In this document: positions 15,408 to 23,722 of the stretch, piece after piece
Layout of the letters: every line of letters starts with the position of its first letter
How positions within the stretch are numbered: position 1 is the first letter of the stretch
Assembly: GCF_000473105.1 (NCBI RefSeq)
Contig: NZ_KI421498.1
Location: forward strand, 2,356,001 to 2,420,000
Length of the DNA: 64,000 bases
Source: Phaeobacter inhibens DSM 16374
GTDB taxonomy: Bacteria > Pseudomonadota > Alphaproteobacteria > Rhodobacterales > Rhodobacteraceae
Direction of reading: 5' to 3'
The notes under the pieces: model-generated
The model's database searches: none
Told to the model about the DNA's origin: nothing
The model's input: the letters and a program-made list of their open reading frames with translations, nothing else
Position numbers and translations under genes: made by a program

Positions 15408-16082
15408 TTAGGCTATCAAACCGGCGACCAACTTGGAAGCAGTGCGCTTCTCCACCCAAACCTTAGCCAAACTGATGCAAAGGATTGGGTTTGCAAGCGT
15501 ATGGCGGTCACCAGCGGTTGTGTTGAACCTTTGAAATTGGACTGGATCAGTGAGTTTCATCTTGTGGCCAACTCCAGCCCAAGAGAAACTTACCCATATA
15601 TCGTTATGGTCCTCGAACTTGTTGTAAATCACTTCCACAATTGCTTCGGTTGGTTGAATAAGAGACAACGAATTTGTTGCGGCGTTTGCAATCAAGGTGC
15701 TGAGCAGGTCATTCTGCCCAATGAATGTGCTACTTGAAGGCCCCCAGAGTCGGGTGTTAGCTGGCGCTACCGCTGCTTGCACATGCGCTGGAGTTAGTTG
15801 CCCCACCTTATTCCAATGAACACCCTGAGAGATAACCCAGTTTTCGGTCTGGTGCTGCTCGGGCTTGTGGGCGTCAAAAGTGATTTCCACTAAATCCAGC
15901 ATCGCCAATTCGCTGCCGTCGGCATATGTCTTTTCGGCGTCGTTGATAGCCTGATTGCCACGGTGGCTGACCGGGCGTATCCAATCGCCGAACTGGCCGT
16001 TGTTGTATTCAATCCCGGCCACACAGCTTCCACCTGGTCGAAATGAGTTTGCCAAGCAAACAATCGTTTTGGTTACGGGCAT
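15408..16082 (-). CDS. dual-OB-like protein heading the DUF488 operon
   Basis: 224 residues. The N-terminal block TKTIVCLANSFRPGG, CVAGIEYNNG and GDWIRPVSHRG has the pattern of proteins annotated as dual OB domain-containing, whose function is unknown; this family call is from memory of the motif and is moderate. The rest is beta-rich with a FSWAGVGHKMKLTDP segment. No membrane helix or signal peptide is seen. It is the first gene of the tight operon with two DUF488 genes. The 258 bp upstream to the tRNA hold its promoter and the right-end arm repeats. It may recognise nucleic acid for the DUF488 proteins; that is inference. Confidence 0.75.
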   Translation of the reverse strand: MPVTKTIVCLANSFRPGGSCVAGIEYNNGQFGDWIRPVSHRGNQAINDAEKTYADGSELAMLDLVEITFDAHKPEQHQTENWVISQGVHWNKVGQLTPAHVQAAVAPANTRLWGPSSSTFIGQNDLLSTLIANAATNSLSLIQPTEAIVEVIYNKFEDHNDIWVSFSWAGVGHKMKLTDPVQFQRFNTTAGDRHTLANPILCISLAKVWVEKRTASKLVAGLIA

Positions 16083-16244
16083 AAAAAGACTCCAAGTAAT
16101 GCAGAATGCAATTTAAGGAAGAACGCGGTGACTTCAAGATCACCTGACGCTAATTAGCTGCGATTTCGCGTCGCAGAGTAATTGGATGAGCTTGATAAAG
16201 ACGCTCACTGGTTCCCAACAACGAATGTATATGAAATATTGATA

Positions 16245-16277
16245 TGCAGTCCCGGTGCAGTCCCGGTGCAGTCCCGG
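16245..16277. repeat. three tandem 11-bp repeats inside the right end
   Basis: TGCAGTCCCGG occurs three times without a gap. The core TGCAGTCCC also occurs twice at 7121-7139 near the left end. This is a likely integrase arm-site array, about 65 bp from the tRNA att core. Confidence 0.7.
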
Positions 16278-16341
16278 GCAATTAACCGACGAGGTGCAAT
16301 AGCGGCCAAGCCGCCAACACATTGCTTTTAATTGTTAAAAG

Positions 16342-16388
16342 TGGTGCCCGGGGGCGGAATCGAACCACCGACACGAGGATTTTCAATC
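16342..16388. repeat. tRNA-proximal attachment site (47-bp direct repeat)
   Basis: Second copy of the 47-bp repeat, here forming the 3' half of the intact tRNA-Phe gene. Recombination with 6911-6957 would release the element and leave the tRNA whole. Confidence 0.92.
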
Positions 16389-16416
16389 CACTGCTCTACC
16401 CCTGAGCTACCCGGGC
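16342..16416 (-). tRNA. tRNA-Phe(GAA)
   Basis: 75 nt including encoded CCA. The acceptor pairs GCCCGGG with CCCGGGC, the D arm is TAGCTCAGGGGTAGAGC, the anticodon loop is TTGAAAA with GAA, and the T loop is GGTTCGATTCC. It is the integration target of the mobile element to its left and probably of the older, broken one. Confidence 0.97.
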
Positions 16417-16497
16417 ACGGGAAGGCTGTTCGCCTTGGGTGTGGGCCTTCTATGACGTGTGCATGACCGTGTCCAGAGGCTTTTTCAAAGAAATTCG

Positions 16498-16680
16498 CTA
16501 ATGTTTCGTTTCGCTGGAATTTGCGACTTCTTCCAGAGCGTTTTCAATGTCTTCCGGGTCCGTGCTTGGGGTCGCGTAAGCGCCGTTCAGCCATTTTGCG
16601 AGATCAATGTCCGCGCAGCGGCGCGAACAGAAGGGGCGGTAATCTTTTTGAGTTTCCTCAGCGCAAATCGGGCAGCTCAC
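16498..16680 (-). CDS. yacG: DNA gyrase inhibitor / zinc-binding protein YacG
   Basis: 60 residues. A zinc finger from Cys3, Cys6, Cys18 and Cys22 (SCPIC ... FCSRRCADIDLAKWL) is the YacG signature; the acidic tail is typical. YacG binds GyrB and blocks DNA binding in E. coli. It starts at GTG 16680, whose GTGA overlaps the stop of the ribonuclease gene, so it is translationally coupled. It ends about 80 bp from tRNA-Phe. Part of the maf - RNase - yacG run. Confidence 0.92.
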   Translation of the reverse strand: MSCPICAEETQKDYRPFCSRRCADIDLAKWLNGAYATPSTDPEDIENALEEVANSSETKH

Positions 16681-17699
16681 GCCAGGACCTCCTTCAACGG
16701 GATGCGACCGCGTTTGCGCTGCAATTCAAAGTGGCCAAGCGTGGTCCACCCCACCAGCACCGTGTCTTCGCTATCACTGCGGAAGCTGGCCCGCAGGGCC
16801 GTTTCAAAGGCGCGGCGATCCTTCTTGGGCATGGGAGCAGGGTCGATCACAATCTGCCCCCCCAGCCCGCGCAGGCGCAAGGCCCGGGCGAGGGATTTGG
16901 CGCAGGCCATGTTCGCCTTCACCCCAGCTGCCAGCGAGGTGTCCGCGCCGGTGTTCACATCCACCGCAACCAAGGCGCGGGTCTCCTCAATGAACAAAAA
17001 CGCGCCACCGCTGAGAGGTTCCCGAATACCCTGCACTGTTTCCAAGGCGTCTAACACGCCCAGACGTTCAAATCCGCCAGCGTCGCGCTCTATATCTGCC
17101 GGATCGGTCCAGTCGCGCCATGCCAGAAGATGCGGAGTATCGCCCTCTGCCAGGACCTCTGGCCCGCTACCGGCATCCTCCAGCACCTGGGATGCCAGCG
17201 ACACCATAGCAAGAATGTCTTCTTCAATGTCGGCGCTGTCAGCGCCGTCGCAGGCGGATCGCAGGATCAGACCATAGCCAATATCACCCATCGCGTCATG
17301 AGCAATTTCCAACAGCCGATCACGCTCATCCTCGTCGCGGATGGAGCGAGAGATATTGAGCCCGGGAGCCTCGGGTGTGATGATGGCGTAGCGGCTTTTG
17401 AACAGCAGCTTCTGCGAGACCGGCAGTGCTTTGCCCGCTTCGGCATAGCCGGTCAGCTGGACCAACAACTCCTGTCCGGGCGCCAGACCTTTGACCTGGC
17501 GTAGAAAGGCAGGGCCATCCGGCGTTGTCAGGAACATACCACCCTGTCCCTTTACAGGCCGATCAGCCCGGGCACGGTAGATTGTTCCGGGGGTGGGCGC
17601 ATCGCTGTCGATCAGCAAATCCTCAAGCTGGCCATCTACCATGAGGGCCGCGGCTTCGCGGCCGTCGATGTGGTCGAGAATGATTGTGCGGCCCTTCAT
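16677..17699 (-). CDS. ribonuclease E/G-like protein, short form
   Basis: 340 residues, against 489 for E. coli RNase G. An S1-like N-terminal region ([20 protein letters not shown]) and the catalytic core are present: [18 protein letters not shown] with the metal-binding Asp, and [16 protein letters not shown] in place of the usual IDFIDM. The C-terminal zinc-link and small domain are missing. This short form is common next to maf in Rhodobacteraceae. It overlaps maf (ATGA) and yacG (GTGA). Activity as an endonuclease is likely but less certain than for full-length RNase E or G. ATG 17699 is chosen because it overlaps the maf stop. Confidence 0.88.
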   Translation of the reverse strand: MKGRTIILDHIDGREAAALMVDGQLEDLLIDSDAPTPGTIYRARADRPVKGQGGMFLTTPDGPAFLRQVKGLAPGQELLVQLTGYAEAGKALPVSQKLLFKSRYAIITPEAPGLNISRSIRDEDERDRLLEIAHDAMGDIGYGLILRSACDGADSADIEEDILAMVSLASQVLEDAGSGPEVLAEGDTPHLLAWRDWTDPADIERDAGGFERLGVLDALETVQGIREPLSGGAFLFIEETRALVAVDVNTGADTSLAAGVKANMACAKSLARALRLRGLGGQIVIDPAPMPKKDRRAFETALRASFRSDSEDTVLVGWTTLGHFELQRKRGRIPLKEVLA

Positions 17700-18277
17700 G
17701 CGGTGGCCTCCTTGTTTGGTGTCCAGCCAGCCCCGCGCAACAGGGCAGCAGTTTCGGCCAGTGGCAAGCCGACAATTCCCGTGAAAGATCCATTGATCCA
17801 AGGAATAAGCGCTCCCGCAGGTCCCTGAATGGCATAGGCACCTGCCTTGCCCTGCCAGTCCCCGGTCGCGAGGTAGCCGTTCAGCTCTTCATCGGAGAGC
17901 CGCTTCATCTTCACGGCGCTCACTACATCGCGGGACCAAATCCGATCCCCCCGACGCACGGCAACAGATGTGATCACCTGGTGCCGGCGCCCGGAGAGAG
18001 CCGACAGAAATTGAGCGGCCTCTGCGACGTCGTCAGGTTTTCCCAGAATCCGACGACCAAGGGCGACGGTGGTGTCAGCGCAGAGGATGAGATCCTCCGC
18101 AGCGGCGGAAATTGCCTCGGCTTTCTGACGGGCAATGCGGGCGCAATAGAGCCGCGGCAATTCCCTCGGCTTTGGCGTTTCGTCGATATCCGGCGGACAA
18201 ACCGCATCAGGGGTGATTCCCAATTGGGCCAGTAACTCCAGCCTGCGCGGGCTGCCCGATCCAAGAATGAATGCCAT
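17696..18277 (-). CDS. maf: Maf-like nucleoside triphosphate pyrophosphatase
   Basis: 193 residues from ATG 18277 ([16 protein letters not shown]). The SGSPRR N-terminal motif, the DIDETPKP segment, [11 protein letters not shown] and the [11 protein letters not shown] motif are those of the Maf family, which hydrolyse dTTP/UTP or modified nucleotides and slow septum formation when overproduced. It lies downstream of infA beyond a terminator and begins the overlapping maf - RNase - yacG run. A longer start at 18370 is unlikely. Confidence 0.93.
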   Translation of the reverse strand: MAFILGSGSPRRLELLAQLGITPDAVCPPDIDETPKPRELPRLYCARIARQKAEAISAAAEDLILCADTTVALGRRILGKPDDVAEAAQFLSALSGRRHQVITSVAVRRGDRIWSRDVVSAVKMKRLSDEELNGYLATGDWQGKAGAYAIQGPAGALIPWINGSFTGIVGLPLAETAALLRGAGWTPNKEATA

Positions 18278-18429
18278 GTCTGGCCCTTTTGTCCTATGGC
18301 GCAGCAGGGCTGCACTTAATGTTGGCTTCGGCCCAGTCATAGCCGGTTCATCAAGGCTGAAAAACCCCAACTGGTTATCGCGGTGAGGGCGTTCATACTA
18401 CGCTTGGCCGATCGCAGGTGAACCAAAAC

Positions 18430-18457
18430 AAAAGCCCGGCGAAGAGGCCGGGCTTTT
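18430..18457 (-). terminator. rho-independent terminator of infA
   Basis: AAAAGCCCGGC - gaagag - GCCGGGCTTTT: an 11-bp stem with A/T flanks on both sides, 23 bp after the infA stop. It works as a terminator in either direction. Confidence 0.88.
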
Positions 18458-18479
18458 GTTACTTGGTGGACACCAGCGC

Positions 18480-18698
18480 TTATTTGAAGCGATAGTTGAT
18501 CCGTCCTTTGGTCAGATCATATGGGGTCATCTCGACCTGTACCTTGTCGCCAGCCAGAACGCGGATGCGGTTTTTGCGCATCTTGCCTGCCGTATGTGCG
18601 ATGATCTCATGGCCGTTTTCCAGCTCGACCCGAAACGTCGCATTGGGCAGGAGTTCCTTCACGACACCGGGAAATTCGAGCGTATCTTCCTTGGCCAT
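18480..18698 (-). CDS. infA: translation initiation factor IF-1
   Basis: 72 residues, the exact family length, a single S1/OB fold ([19 protein letters not shown], then [19 protein letters not shown] and [17 protein letters not shown]). It binds the ribosomal A site with IF-2 and IF-3. GGAGATAAC before the ATG supports the start. It is followed by a strong terminator. Confidence 0.98.
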   Translation of the reverse strand: MAKEDTLEFPGVVKELLPNATFRVELENGHEIIAHTAGKMRKNRIRVLAGDKVQVEMTPYDLTKGRINYRFK

Positions 18699-18782
18699 GT
18701 TATCTCCATAATTATGGTTTCCCGCGAGTCTGCGGGACGTGCGCTTAAATGAGCGCTTTTTCCCTGATTTTCAAGGGCGCAA

Positions 18783-19661
18783 TCACCGCAGCGGACATAT
18801 TGTGACTGTTTTCCCCGGTTCTGGCCTTTCATCCCAATGGGTTCGGTTGCGTACGACACCGTCACGGCGCACATGGGCGATTGCCTCAAGGTCGACATCA
18901 GCATAGGTCCAGCCCGGTTTGTTCAACACTCCTTCGGCCAACACGCCGGTTGCCGGGAAGCCTGTGTCAGGGGGGCCGAATATTCCGCCCATGCCAGTGT
19001 TCTGGTCCACGGCTTCGGACCATTCTGCGGGACCGACTATAGATGACATTACTGAAACACACTGGTTCTCAAGCGCGCGGGCCATAGCCCCGATACGCAC
19101 CCGCCAGTAACCTGCCAGTGCCTCCGTGCAGGACGGCACCAGTAACACATCCACATCTGCAAGCGCGCGGCCCAGCAGAGGGAACTCACTGTCGTAGCAG
19201 ATCAGGACGCCGATTTTTCCCAGTGTCGTGTCGAATACTGTGAGCGCCTCTCCATTCGTCACGTTCCATGGATCCCGCTCAAACATGGTCATGATCTGCT
19301 TGTCTTGAATGCCTTTCTGTCCGTTCGGCGTATAGAGGGTCGCGCGGTTCACAGGACGTGCGCCACCATCAAAGACTGGCGCGGATGCACCAAGGATGTG
19401 CACGCCGAATTCCGCCGCGAGACGCAGGTGCAGCGCATCAACATCCGGCATGCGCCGGGAGACCGCATGCAAGGATCGCTCCAGATCGCCCGCCACCGCT
19501 GCGCCATCCAGCGTTGACAGCTCCATCGCGCCATACTCGGGAAACACCAGCAGATCTGCTCCCTCCCCTGCAGCCTCCTGCACCCAGCGGGTGATCTTTG
19601 CCACGTAGGCGCTCCAATCATCGAACCAATCAAGGGGGTATGCGGCAGCAGCGACTTTCAT
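18783..19661 (-). CDS. carbon-nitrogen hydrolase (nitrilase superfamily)
   Basis: 292 residues with the catalytic triad visible: Glu42 (VFPEYG), Lys121 (QDKQIM) and Cys155 (LICYDSEFP). It cleaves an amide or nitrile; the substrate is not evident. It is cytoplasmic, with no signal peptide. It sits between infA and a GNAT gene in a block (nitrilase - GNAT - SnoaL) that splits infA from the phosphatase gene. Nitrilase-GNAT neighbours suggest amide or amine metabolism, but this is only context. Confidence 0.9.
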   Translation of the reverse strand: MKVAAAAYPLDWFDDWSAYVAKITRWVQEAAGEGADLLVFPEYGAMELSTLDGAAVAGDLERSLHAVSRRMPDVDALHLRLAAEFGVHILGASAPVFDGGARPVNRATLYTPNGQKGIQDKQIMTMFERDPWNVTNGEALTVFDTTLGKIGVLICYDSEFPLLGRALADVDVLLVPSCTEALAGYWRVRIGAMARALENQCVSVMSSIVGPAEWSEAVDQNTGMGGIFGPPDTGFPATGVLAEGVLNKPGWTYADVDLEAIAHVRRDGVVRNRTHWDERPEPGKTVTICPLR

Positions 19662-19721
19662 AAGAGGGTCCTGTTTGTTGGGTCCTGTCAGTTGATGACA
19701 AAATGGGCCGCAAGTCTCAGC

Positions 19722-20312
19722 TCAGGTCAAGAGCCGGGACCAGAATTGCAATGGCTTGCGGGTTTCCTCAGCGTCTCCGACATCGCGCCAGGAGAAGCGC
19801 GCAACAGCCCCCGGCATCGGAGCATACCCACGCTTGCGCCAGAAGTCATTCAGATCGCGATAGTACGGCGGTCTGGACGGGTGATTATCCGGTCGCTGGA
19901 CGCTGCAAAATGCCGACACGACATAGCCAAGTTTCCTGGCATGGGCCTCCCGTAGATCAAAGAACCGGTGCCCCAAGCCCATTCCGCGATATTCCGGCAA
20001 TAGAACAGATTCGGCGCAATAAAAGACATCCTTCAGCGCCAGACCGGTCCCCTCGAAAGCCGCCGCAAAATCTTCGGCGTGATCAATGAGAGGTGCGCCA
20101 GTCGACGCACCAACCAACCTCTCTCCGTCCCATGCACCGACCACCACAGCCCTGTCACTGTCCAGATAGCTTTGCAGATAACTGCGCTCATAAGCCAGGT
20201 CACCATCGTAAAGATAAGGCCAGTCCCGGAACACAGTGATCCGCAGGCGAGCGACGTCGTCCAGCACCTGCGCCAGCGCTGCGCCGCGCAGGCTCTCCAG
20301 ACGCAGTCCCAT
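19722..20312 (-). CDS. GNAT-family N-acetyltransferase
   Basis: 196 residues from ATG 20312, whose TGATG overlaps the stop of the SnoaL-like gene. A GNAT core is seen (DRAVVVGAWDGERLVGAS, then the acetyl-CoA site SVLLPEYRGMGLGHRFFDLR). It transfers an acetyl group to an unknown amine. The C-terminal part (RPPYYRDLNDFWRKRGYAP) is typical of a GNAT subgroup seen beside nitrilases. Confidence 0.88.
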   Translation of the reverse strand: MGLRLESLRGAALAQVLDDVARLRITVFRDWPYLYDGDLAYERSYLQSYLDSDRAVVVGAWDGERLVGASTGAPLIDHAEDFAAAFEGTGLALKDVFYCAESVLLPEYRGMGLGHRFFDLREAHARKLGYVVSAFCSVQRPDNHPSRPPYYRDLNDFWRKRGYAPMPGAVARFSWRDVGDAEETRKPLQFWSRLLT

Positions 20313-20707
20313 CAGGCTGAGACCTGTGCCATCCAATCCGCAAGGTTATAGTAGGTCGTCACGCGGGTAATCTTGCCATCTTCCAAATCAAAGAACGACC
20401 CCGCGGGCAGGCGATAGGTTTGCTGATCTGCCTCCGGCAGCCCTGCATCTGTTTCGAGATAGGTGCCGTTCACGATGTATTCAGCGGCGGCGCGTTTGCC
20501 ATCTGCATTGACGAACACCACCATATCAGTGAGTGCTTCATCATAGCAGCGGCTCATGTGGGTGCAAAACTCCGCAAACAGCGCCTTGCCGATGCGAATC
20601 TTGCCCTCATTCACATGGTGGGCCACGTCGTCCGACAGGCACTCAAGCATGGCGTCGGTGTCTTTTGCGTTGAATGCCTCGAAATAGCGGGTGACGGTGC
20701 TGTTCAT
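20312..20707 (-). CDS. SnoaL-like / NTF2-fold protein
   Basis: 131 residues of the NTF2-like fold (MNSTVTRYFEAFNAKDTDAM, CLSDDVAHHVNEG, RLPAGSFFDLEDGKITRVT). The fold includes ketosteroid isomerase-like enzymes and small-molecule binders; the substrate is unknown. It is coupled at both ends: ATGA with the phosphatase stop upstream and TGATG with the GNAT start downstream. Confidence 0.85.
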   Translation of the reverse strand: MNSTVTRYFEAFNAKDTDAMLECLSDDVAHHVNEGKIRIGKALFAEFCTHMSRCYDEALTDMVVFVNADGKRAAAEYIVNGTYLETDAGLPEADQQTYRLPAGSFFDLEDGKITRVTTYYNLADWMAQVSA

Positions 20708-21162
20708 TTTATCTCCAACGGGTTGCCCCAGCGCTCTGTCAGGCGCTGGATGATCTGGGATCGGGTTTGCCTGTAACTGTCTAGCTTGGCATCCCGGGTT
20801 TCCCCCAGTCCAGTTGGGTCCATAATTGGCCAATATTCGACATCAAGGTGGAAAAACCGCGTCAGTTCCAGCGCCCGGCGCTGACTGGCCGGAGAGAGGG
20901 CCACCACCAGATCGAAGGAGGATAGGTCATCCCCCCACTGTTCCATCTCGTCGAATGAACGTGAACGATGGCGTGACAGTTCCACACCGATCTCCTGACA
21001 GACCGCGATGCAGAAGCCGTCAATCTCCATATCGTTCTTGACGCCGACAGATTGCACATAGGTACCGGAGCCATAGAATTGTTTCATGATCCCCTCTGCC
21101 ATCGGGGATCTGACCGCGTTGTGGTCACAGCAGAACAGGATCGACTGCGGCAACTCGCTCAC
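20704..21162 (-). CDS. low-molecular-weight protein-tyrosine phosphatase family protein
   Basis: 152 residues. The P-loop Cys12-x5-Arg18 (CDHNAVRSPMAEG) is intact, and IMDPTGLGE holds the likely general-acid Asp. It belongs to the LMW-PTP/ArsC-like fold; it could be a tyrosine phosphatase or an arsenate reductase. It starts 3 bp after the UPF0262 stop and overlaps the SnoaL-like gene. It is part of the conserved hisD - UPF0262 - phosphatase group of the Rhodobacteraceae. Confidence 0.9.
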   Translation of the reverse strand: MSELPQSILFCCDHNAVRSPMAEGIMKQFYGSGTYVQSVGVKNDMEIDGFCIAVCQEIGVELSRHRSRSFDEMEQWGDDLSSFDLVVALSPASQRRALELTRFFHLDVEYWPIMDPTGLGETRDAKLDSYRQTRSQIIQRLTERWGNPLEIK

Positions 21163-21165
21163 GCT

Positions 21166-21645
21166 TCAGCCTCCAAAATGCAATACGCAAATTAGGGTGA
21201 AGAGACGGCGCGCCGTGTCGGTATCAATTTCCGCCTTGCCTTCCAGCCGCTCCCGCAACACGCGGCTGCCTTCGTTGTGAATACCCCGGCGGGCCATGTC
21301 GATGGTTTCGATCTGACTGGGCGGCAGTGTTTTGACGGCGGTAAAATAGCTTTCGCAGATTTGGTAATAGTCTTTGACCACCTGACGGAACGGCGAAAGC
21401 GACAGGTGAAACTCCGCCGCCTTTTCACCAGCCTCGGATGCAACATCAAAGACCAGCCGCTTGTCGCGGATGGCAAGCCCCAGATGGTAGGGCCCCTCAG
21501 GCGCCGCTCGCTCACCACGCGCAGGCAGCGCAAAACTATTGTCCTCAATCAGGTCAAAAATCGCGACCCGACGCTCCTGCTCGATTTCGGGCGTCGGCGG
21601 CGGCAGATTGCGGTCATCAAGGTCGATTTGGCTGATGCGGCTCAT
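21166..21645 (-). CDS. UPF0262 family protein
   Basis: 159 residues, matching the alphaproteobacterial UPF0262 family (ISQIDLDDRNLPPPTPEIEQ, IFDLIEDNSFALP, DMARRGIHNEGSRVLRERL). It is cytoplasmic and its function is unknown. It lies between hisD (162-bp gap) and the phosphatase gene, as in many relatives, so it is likely core rather than acquired. Confidence 0.92.
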   Translation of the reverse strand: MSRISQIDLDDRNLPPPTPEIEQERRVAIFDLIEDNSFALPARGERAAPEGPYHLGLAIRDKRLVFDVASEAGEKAAEFHLSLSPFRQVVKDYYQICESYFTAVKTLPPSQIETIDMARRGIHNEGSRVLRERLEGKAEIDTDTARRLFTLICVLHFGG

Positions 21646-21807
21646 GGGTCAGGTCTCTGTGCGCAGGTTAGGTAGATAACTGACTAGCCGATGGTCGGTG
21701 CCACGGCAATCCGCAGGGCACAGTTGTGCCCTAACGATGTGCCAGCGCCACCATCCATACACGCGGGCAAGCAACAGCCTGCTTCCCCGCACTCCCGTCC
21801 TCTGCGT

Positions 21808-23112
21808 TCAGCGGTTCAGCCGATCCAGGCGCGCCCGGATTGACAGGCCATGCGCTTCCAGGCTTTCGCTCTTGGCCAGCGTTTCGGCCGCTGGACCGAT
21901 TGTACGTAACGCGTCCGGGGTCATTTCGCTCAACGTGGTGCGCTTCAGGAAATCCATCACCGACAGCCCAGACGAGAACCGTGCAGATCGGGCGGTTGGC
22001 AGCACGTGGTTCGGGCCGCCGATATAATCCCCGATCGCTTCGGGTGTATATTGGCCAAGGAAAATCGCGCCCGCGTGAATGGTTTTCTCACTGAGCGCAC
22101 GAGCGTCCGCAACGCAGAGCTCCAGGTGCTCCGGGGCGATACGATTGGACAGCTGAGCTGCCACATCCAGATCAGGCACCACGATCACCGCACCGTAGTC
22201 CCGCCAGCTGGGCCCTGCGATGGCGGAGCGTTCCAGTGTCTGCAAGCGCGCCTCCACCGCATCCGCTACAGAGCGGCCAAATGCCTCGTCATCTGTAATC
22301 AGGATCGATTGCGCGCTTTCATCATGCTCGGCCTGGCTGAGAAGGTCGAGCGCGATCCAGTCGGGATCGTTGTCCTTATCGGCGATGACCAGAATTTCCG
22401 ACGGGCCAGCAATCATATCTATGCCGACCTTGCCAAACACCCGTCGTTTTGCCGCCGCGACAAACGCATTTCCGGGGCCGGTAATCTTGTCAACCGGGGC
22501 AATACTCTCTGTTCCATAGGCGAGGGCCGCAACCGCCTGCGCGCCGCCGACACGGTAGATTTCATCGACACCGGACAAGCGTGCTGCAAGCAACACCAGC
22601 GGGTTTATCTGACCATCAGGAGTGGGGACCACTACTGCCAGCCGTTCGACACCCGCCACTTTCGCCGGAACCGCGTTCATCAAAACAGAGGACGGATAAC
22701 TCGCCAGACCGCCCGGCACATAGAGACCGGCCGCCGACACTGCCGACCAGCGCCACCCTAGTGAAGCCCCGGCATCATCCTGCCATTCGGCGCCCTGAGG
22801 CATCTGCCGCAGGTGATAGGCGCGGATACGCTCCACCGCCAACTCCAGCGCGACGCGCTCCTCAGTCGATACATCCTGAATGGCGGCGTCGATCTCAGCG
22901 TCCGAAATGCGCAGTTGATCTGCGGTCAACTGCAAACGGTCAAATTTCGCGGTCAGCTCGATTAGTGCCGCATCACCACGGGTGCGCACATCCGCGATTA
23001 TGTCGGCGACCACTGCATCTACATCGGGGCTATCTTCGCGTTTTGCCCCCAGAAGGGTTGCAAACGCCTGATCAAAACCAGCATCGGACGCGTTCAGAAA
23101 AACGGGCATCAT
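21808..23112 (-). CDS. hisD: histidinol dehydrogenase
   Basis: 434 residues. It oxidises L-histidinol to L-histidine with two NAD+, the last step of histidine synthesis. Family motifs are present: GLASYPSSVLMNAVPA, GGAQAVAALAYGT, KITGPGN, IDMIAGPSE, DLLSQAEHD and the catalytic Glu-His of IAPEHLELC near residue 327, which agrees with E. coli numbering. Two adjacent ATGs (23112, 23109) are both possible. It is leftward, 67 bp from the GNAT gene. A good single-copy core marker. Confidence 0.96.
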   Translation of the reverse strand: MMPVFLNASDAGFDQAFATLLGAKREDSPDVDAVVADIIADVRTRGDAALIELTAKFDRLQLTADQLRISDAEIDAAIQDVSTEERVALELAVERIRAYHLRQMPQGAEWQDDAGASLGWRWSAVSAAGLYVPGGLASYPSSVLMNAVPAKVAGVERLAVVVPTPDGQINPLVLLAARLSGVDEIYRVGGAQAVAALAYGTESIAPVDKITGPGNAFVAAAKRRVFGKVGIDMIAGPSEILVIADKDNDPDWIALDLLSQAEHDESAQSILITDDEAFGRSVADAVEARLQTLERSAIAGPSWRDYGAVIVVPDLDVAAQLSNRIAPEHLELCVADARALSEKTIHAGAIFLGQYTPEAIGDYIGGPNHVLPTARSARFSSGLSVMDFLKRTTLSEMTPDALRTIGPAAETLAKSESLEAHGLSIRARLDRLNR

Positions 23113-23179
23113 GGCTCTCCTTTGAGCCTGCAATATAGGCCCCTGCCCGCAGTCTCAAGATGGTTGCGTGTATTGGAGG

Positions 23180-23722
23180 TCAGTCAAGCACCTGCCGCGC
23201 AAGCGACGGGATTTCATCCGCAGCCAGAGCATTATCCAGCGGGCACAGCATCAGCACATCGTTTCGCGGCTGGCTCTCCACGACAACAGAGCGCGGGCGC
23301 AGGCCAAACGGACGAAACCCTGCGTTTTCATAAAGCCTCCGCGCGGCGTGGTTTTCCTGATCCACGCACAACTCCACCTGCTTTAACCCTCGCTCACGAG
23401 CCTGACCCAAGACCCGTGCCAAAAGGGCTTTGGCCACCCCCTGACGCTGATAGTCCGCCGAGATGTAGAAGGGACCAAGATCAGCTGTATGCGAGAGACG
23501 TGACAGCCCGCCCTGACGCAAAACCGCAAAGCCGACCAATTGATCACTAATAAACACGCCCCAATAGGAGCCGCTCTCGAACCCGCTGAGCAGGCTCGCA
23601 TCCGGGATGCCATCCGCCTCTTCTGCGGTCATCAAGAAAGAGGCCGGAAAGGCGGTCAGCCCTTCGCGCCACAGGACACGAAGATCGGCAAGATCAGCGC
23701 CCACCAACTCACGTAGCATCAT
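23180..23722 (-). CDS. GNAT-family N-acetyltransferase
   Basis: 180 residues (MMLRELVGADLADLRVLWRE). The acetyl-CoA site is DLGPFYISADYQRQGVAKAL with R-Q-G-V-A, then NHAARRLYENAGFRPFG. The substrate is unknown. The start overlaps the DUF2948 stop by 4 bp, so it is translationally coupled to the murA group. It is not always present at this spot in relatives, so it may be an insertion into the murA - DUF2948 - hisD order. Confidence 0.88.
   Translation of the reverse strand: MMLRELVGADLADLRVLWREGLTAFPASFLMTAEEADGIPDASLLSGFESGSYWGVFISDQLVGFAVLRQGGLSRLSHTADLGPFYISADYQRQGVAKALLARVLGQARERGLKQVELCVDQENHAARRLYENAGFRPFGLRPRSVVVESQPRNDVLMLCPLDNALAADEIPSLARQVLD

Larger units (their letters stand above)
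6911..16388. mobile_element. integrative mobilizable element in tRNA-Phe
   Basis: About 9.4 kb bounded by a 47-bp perfect direct repeat of the tRNA-Phe 3' half. The complete tRNA is kept at the right end. Gene order from the left: integrase, RepA-like ATPase, small minus-strand gene, oriT candidate, relaxase with nested gene, two small genes, AlpA-type regulator, unknown gene with an XRE-ImmA regulator, DUF488 pair and dual-OB-like gene. It has a relaxase but no type IV secretion genes, so it would need a helper for transfer. Short tandem repeats lie inside both ends. Confidence 0.9.

Noticed and set aside
16459-17277. 272-codon open frame on the plus strand
   Set aside because: Antisense to yacG and the ribonuclease gene, Ser/Arg-rich, no motif or ribosome site.
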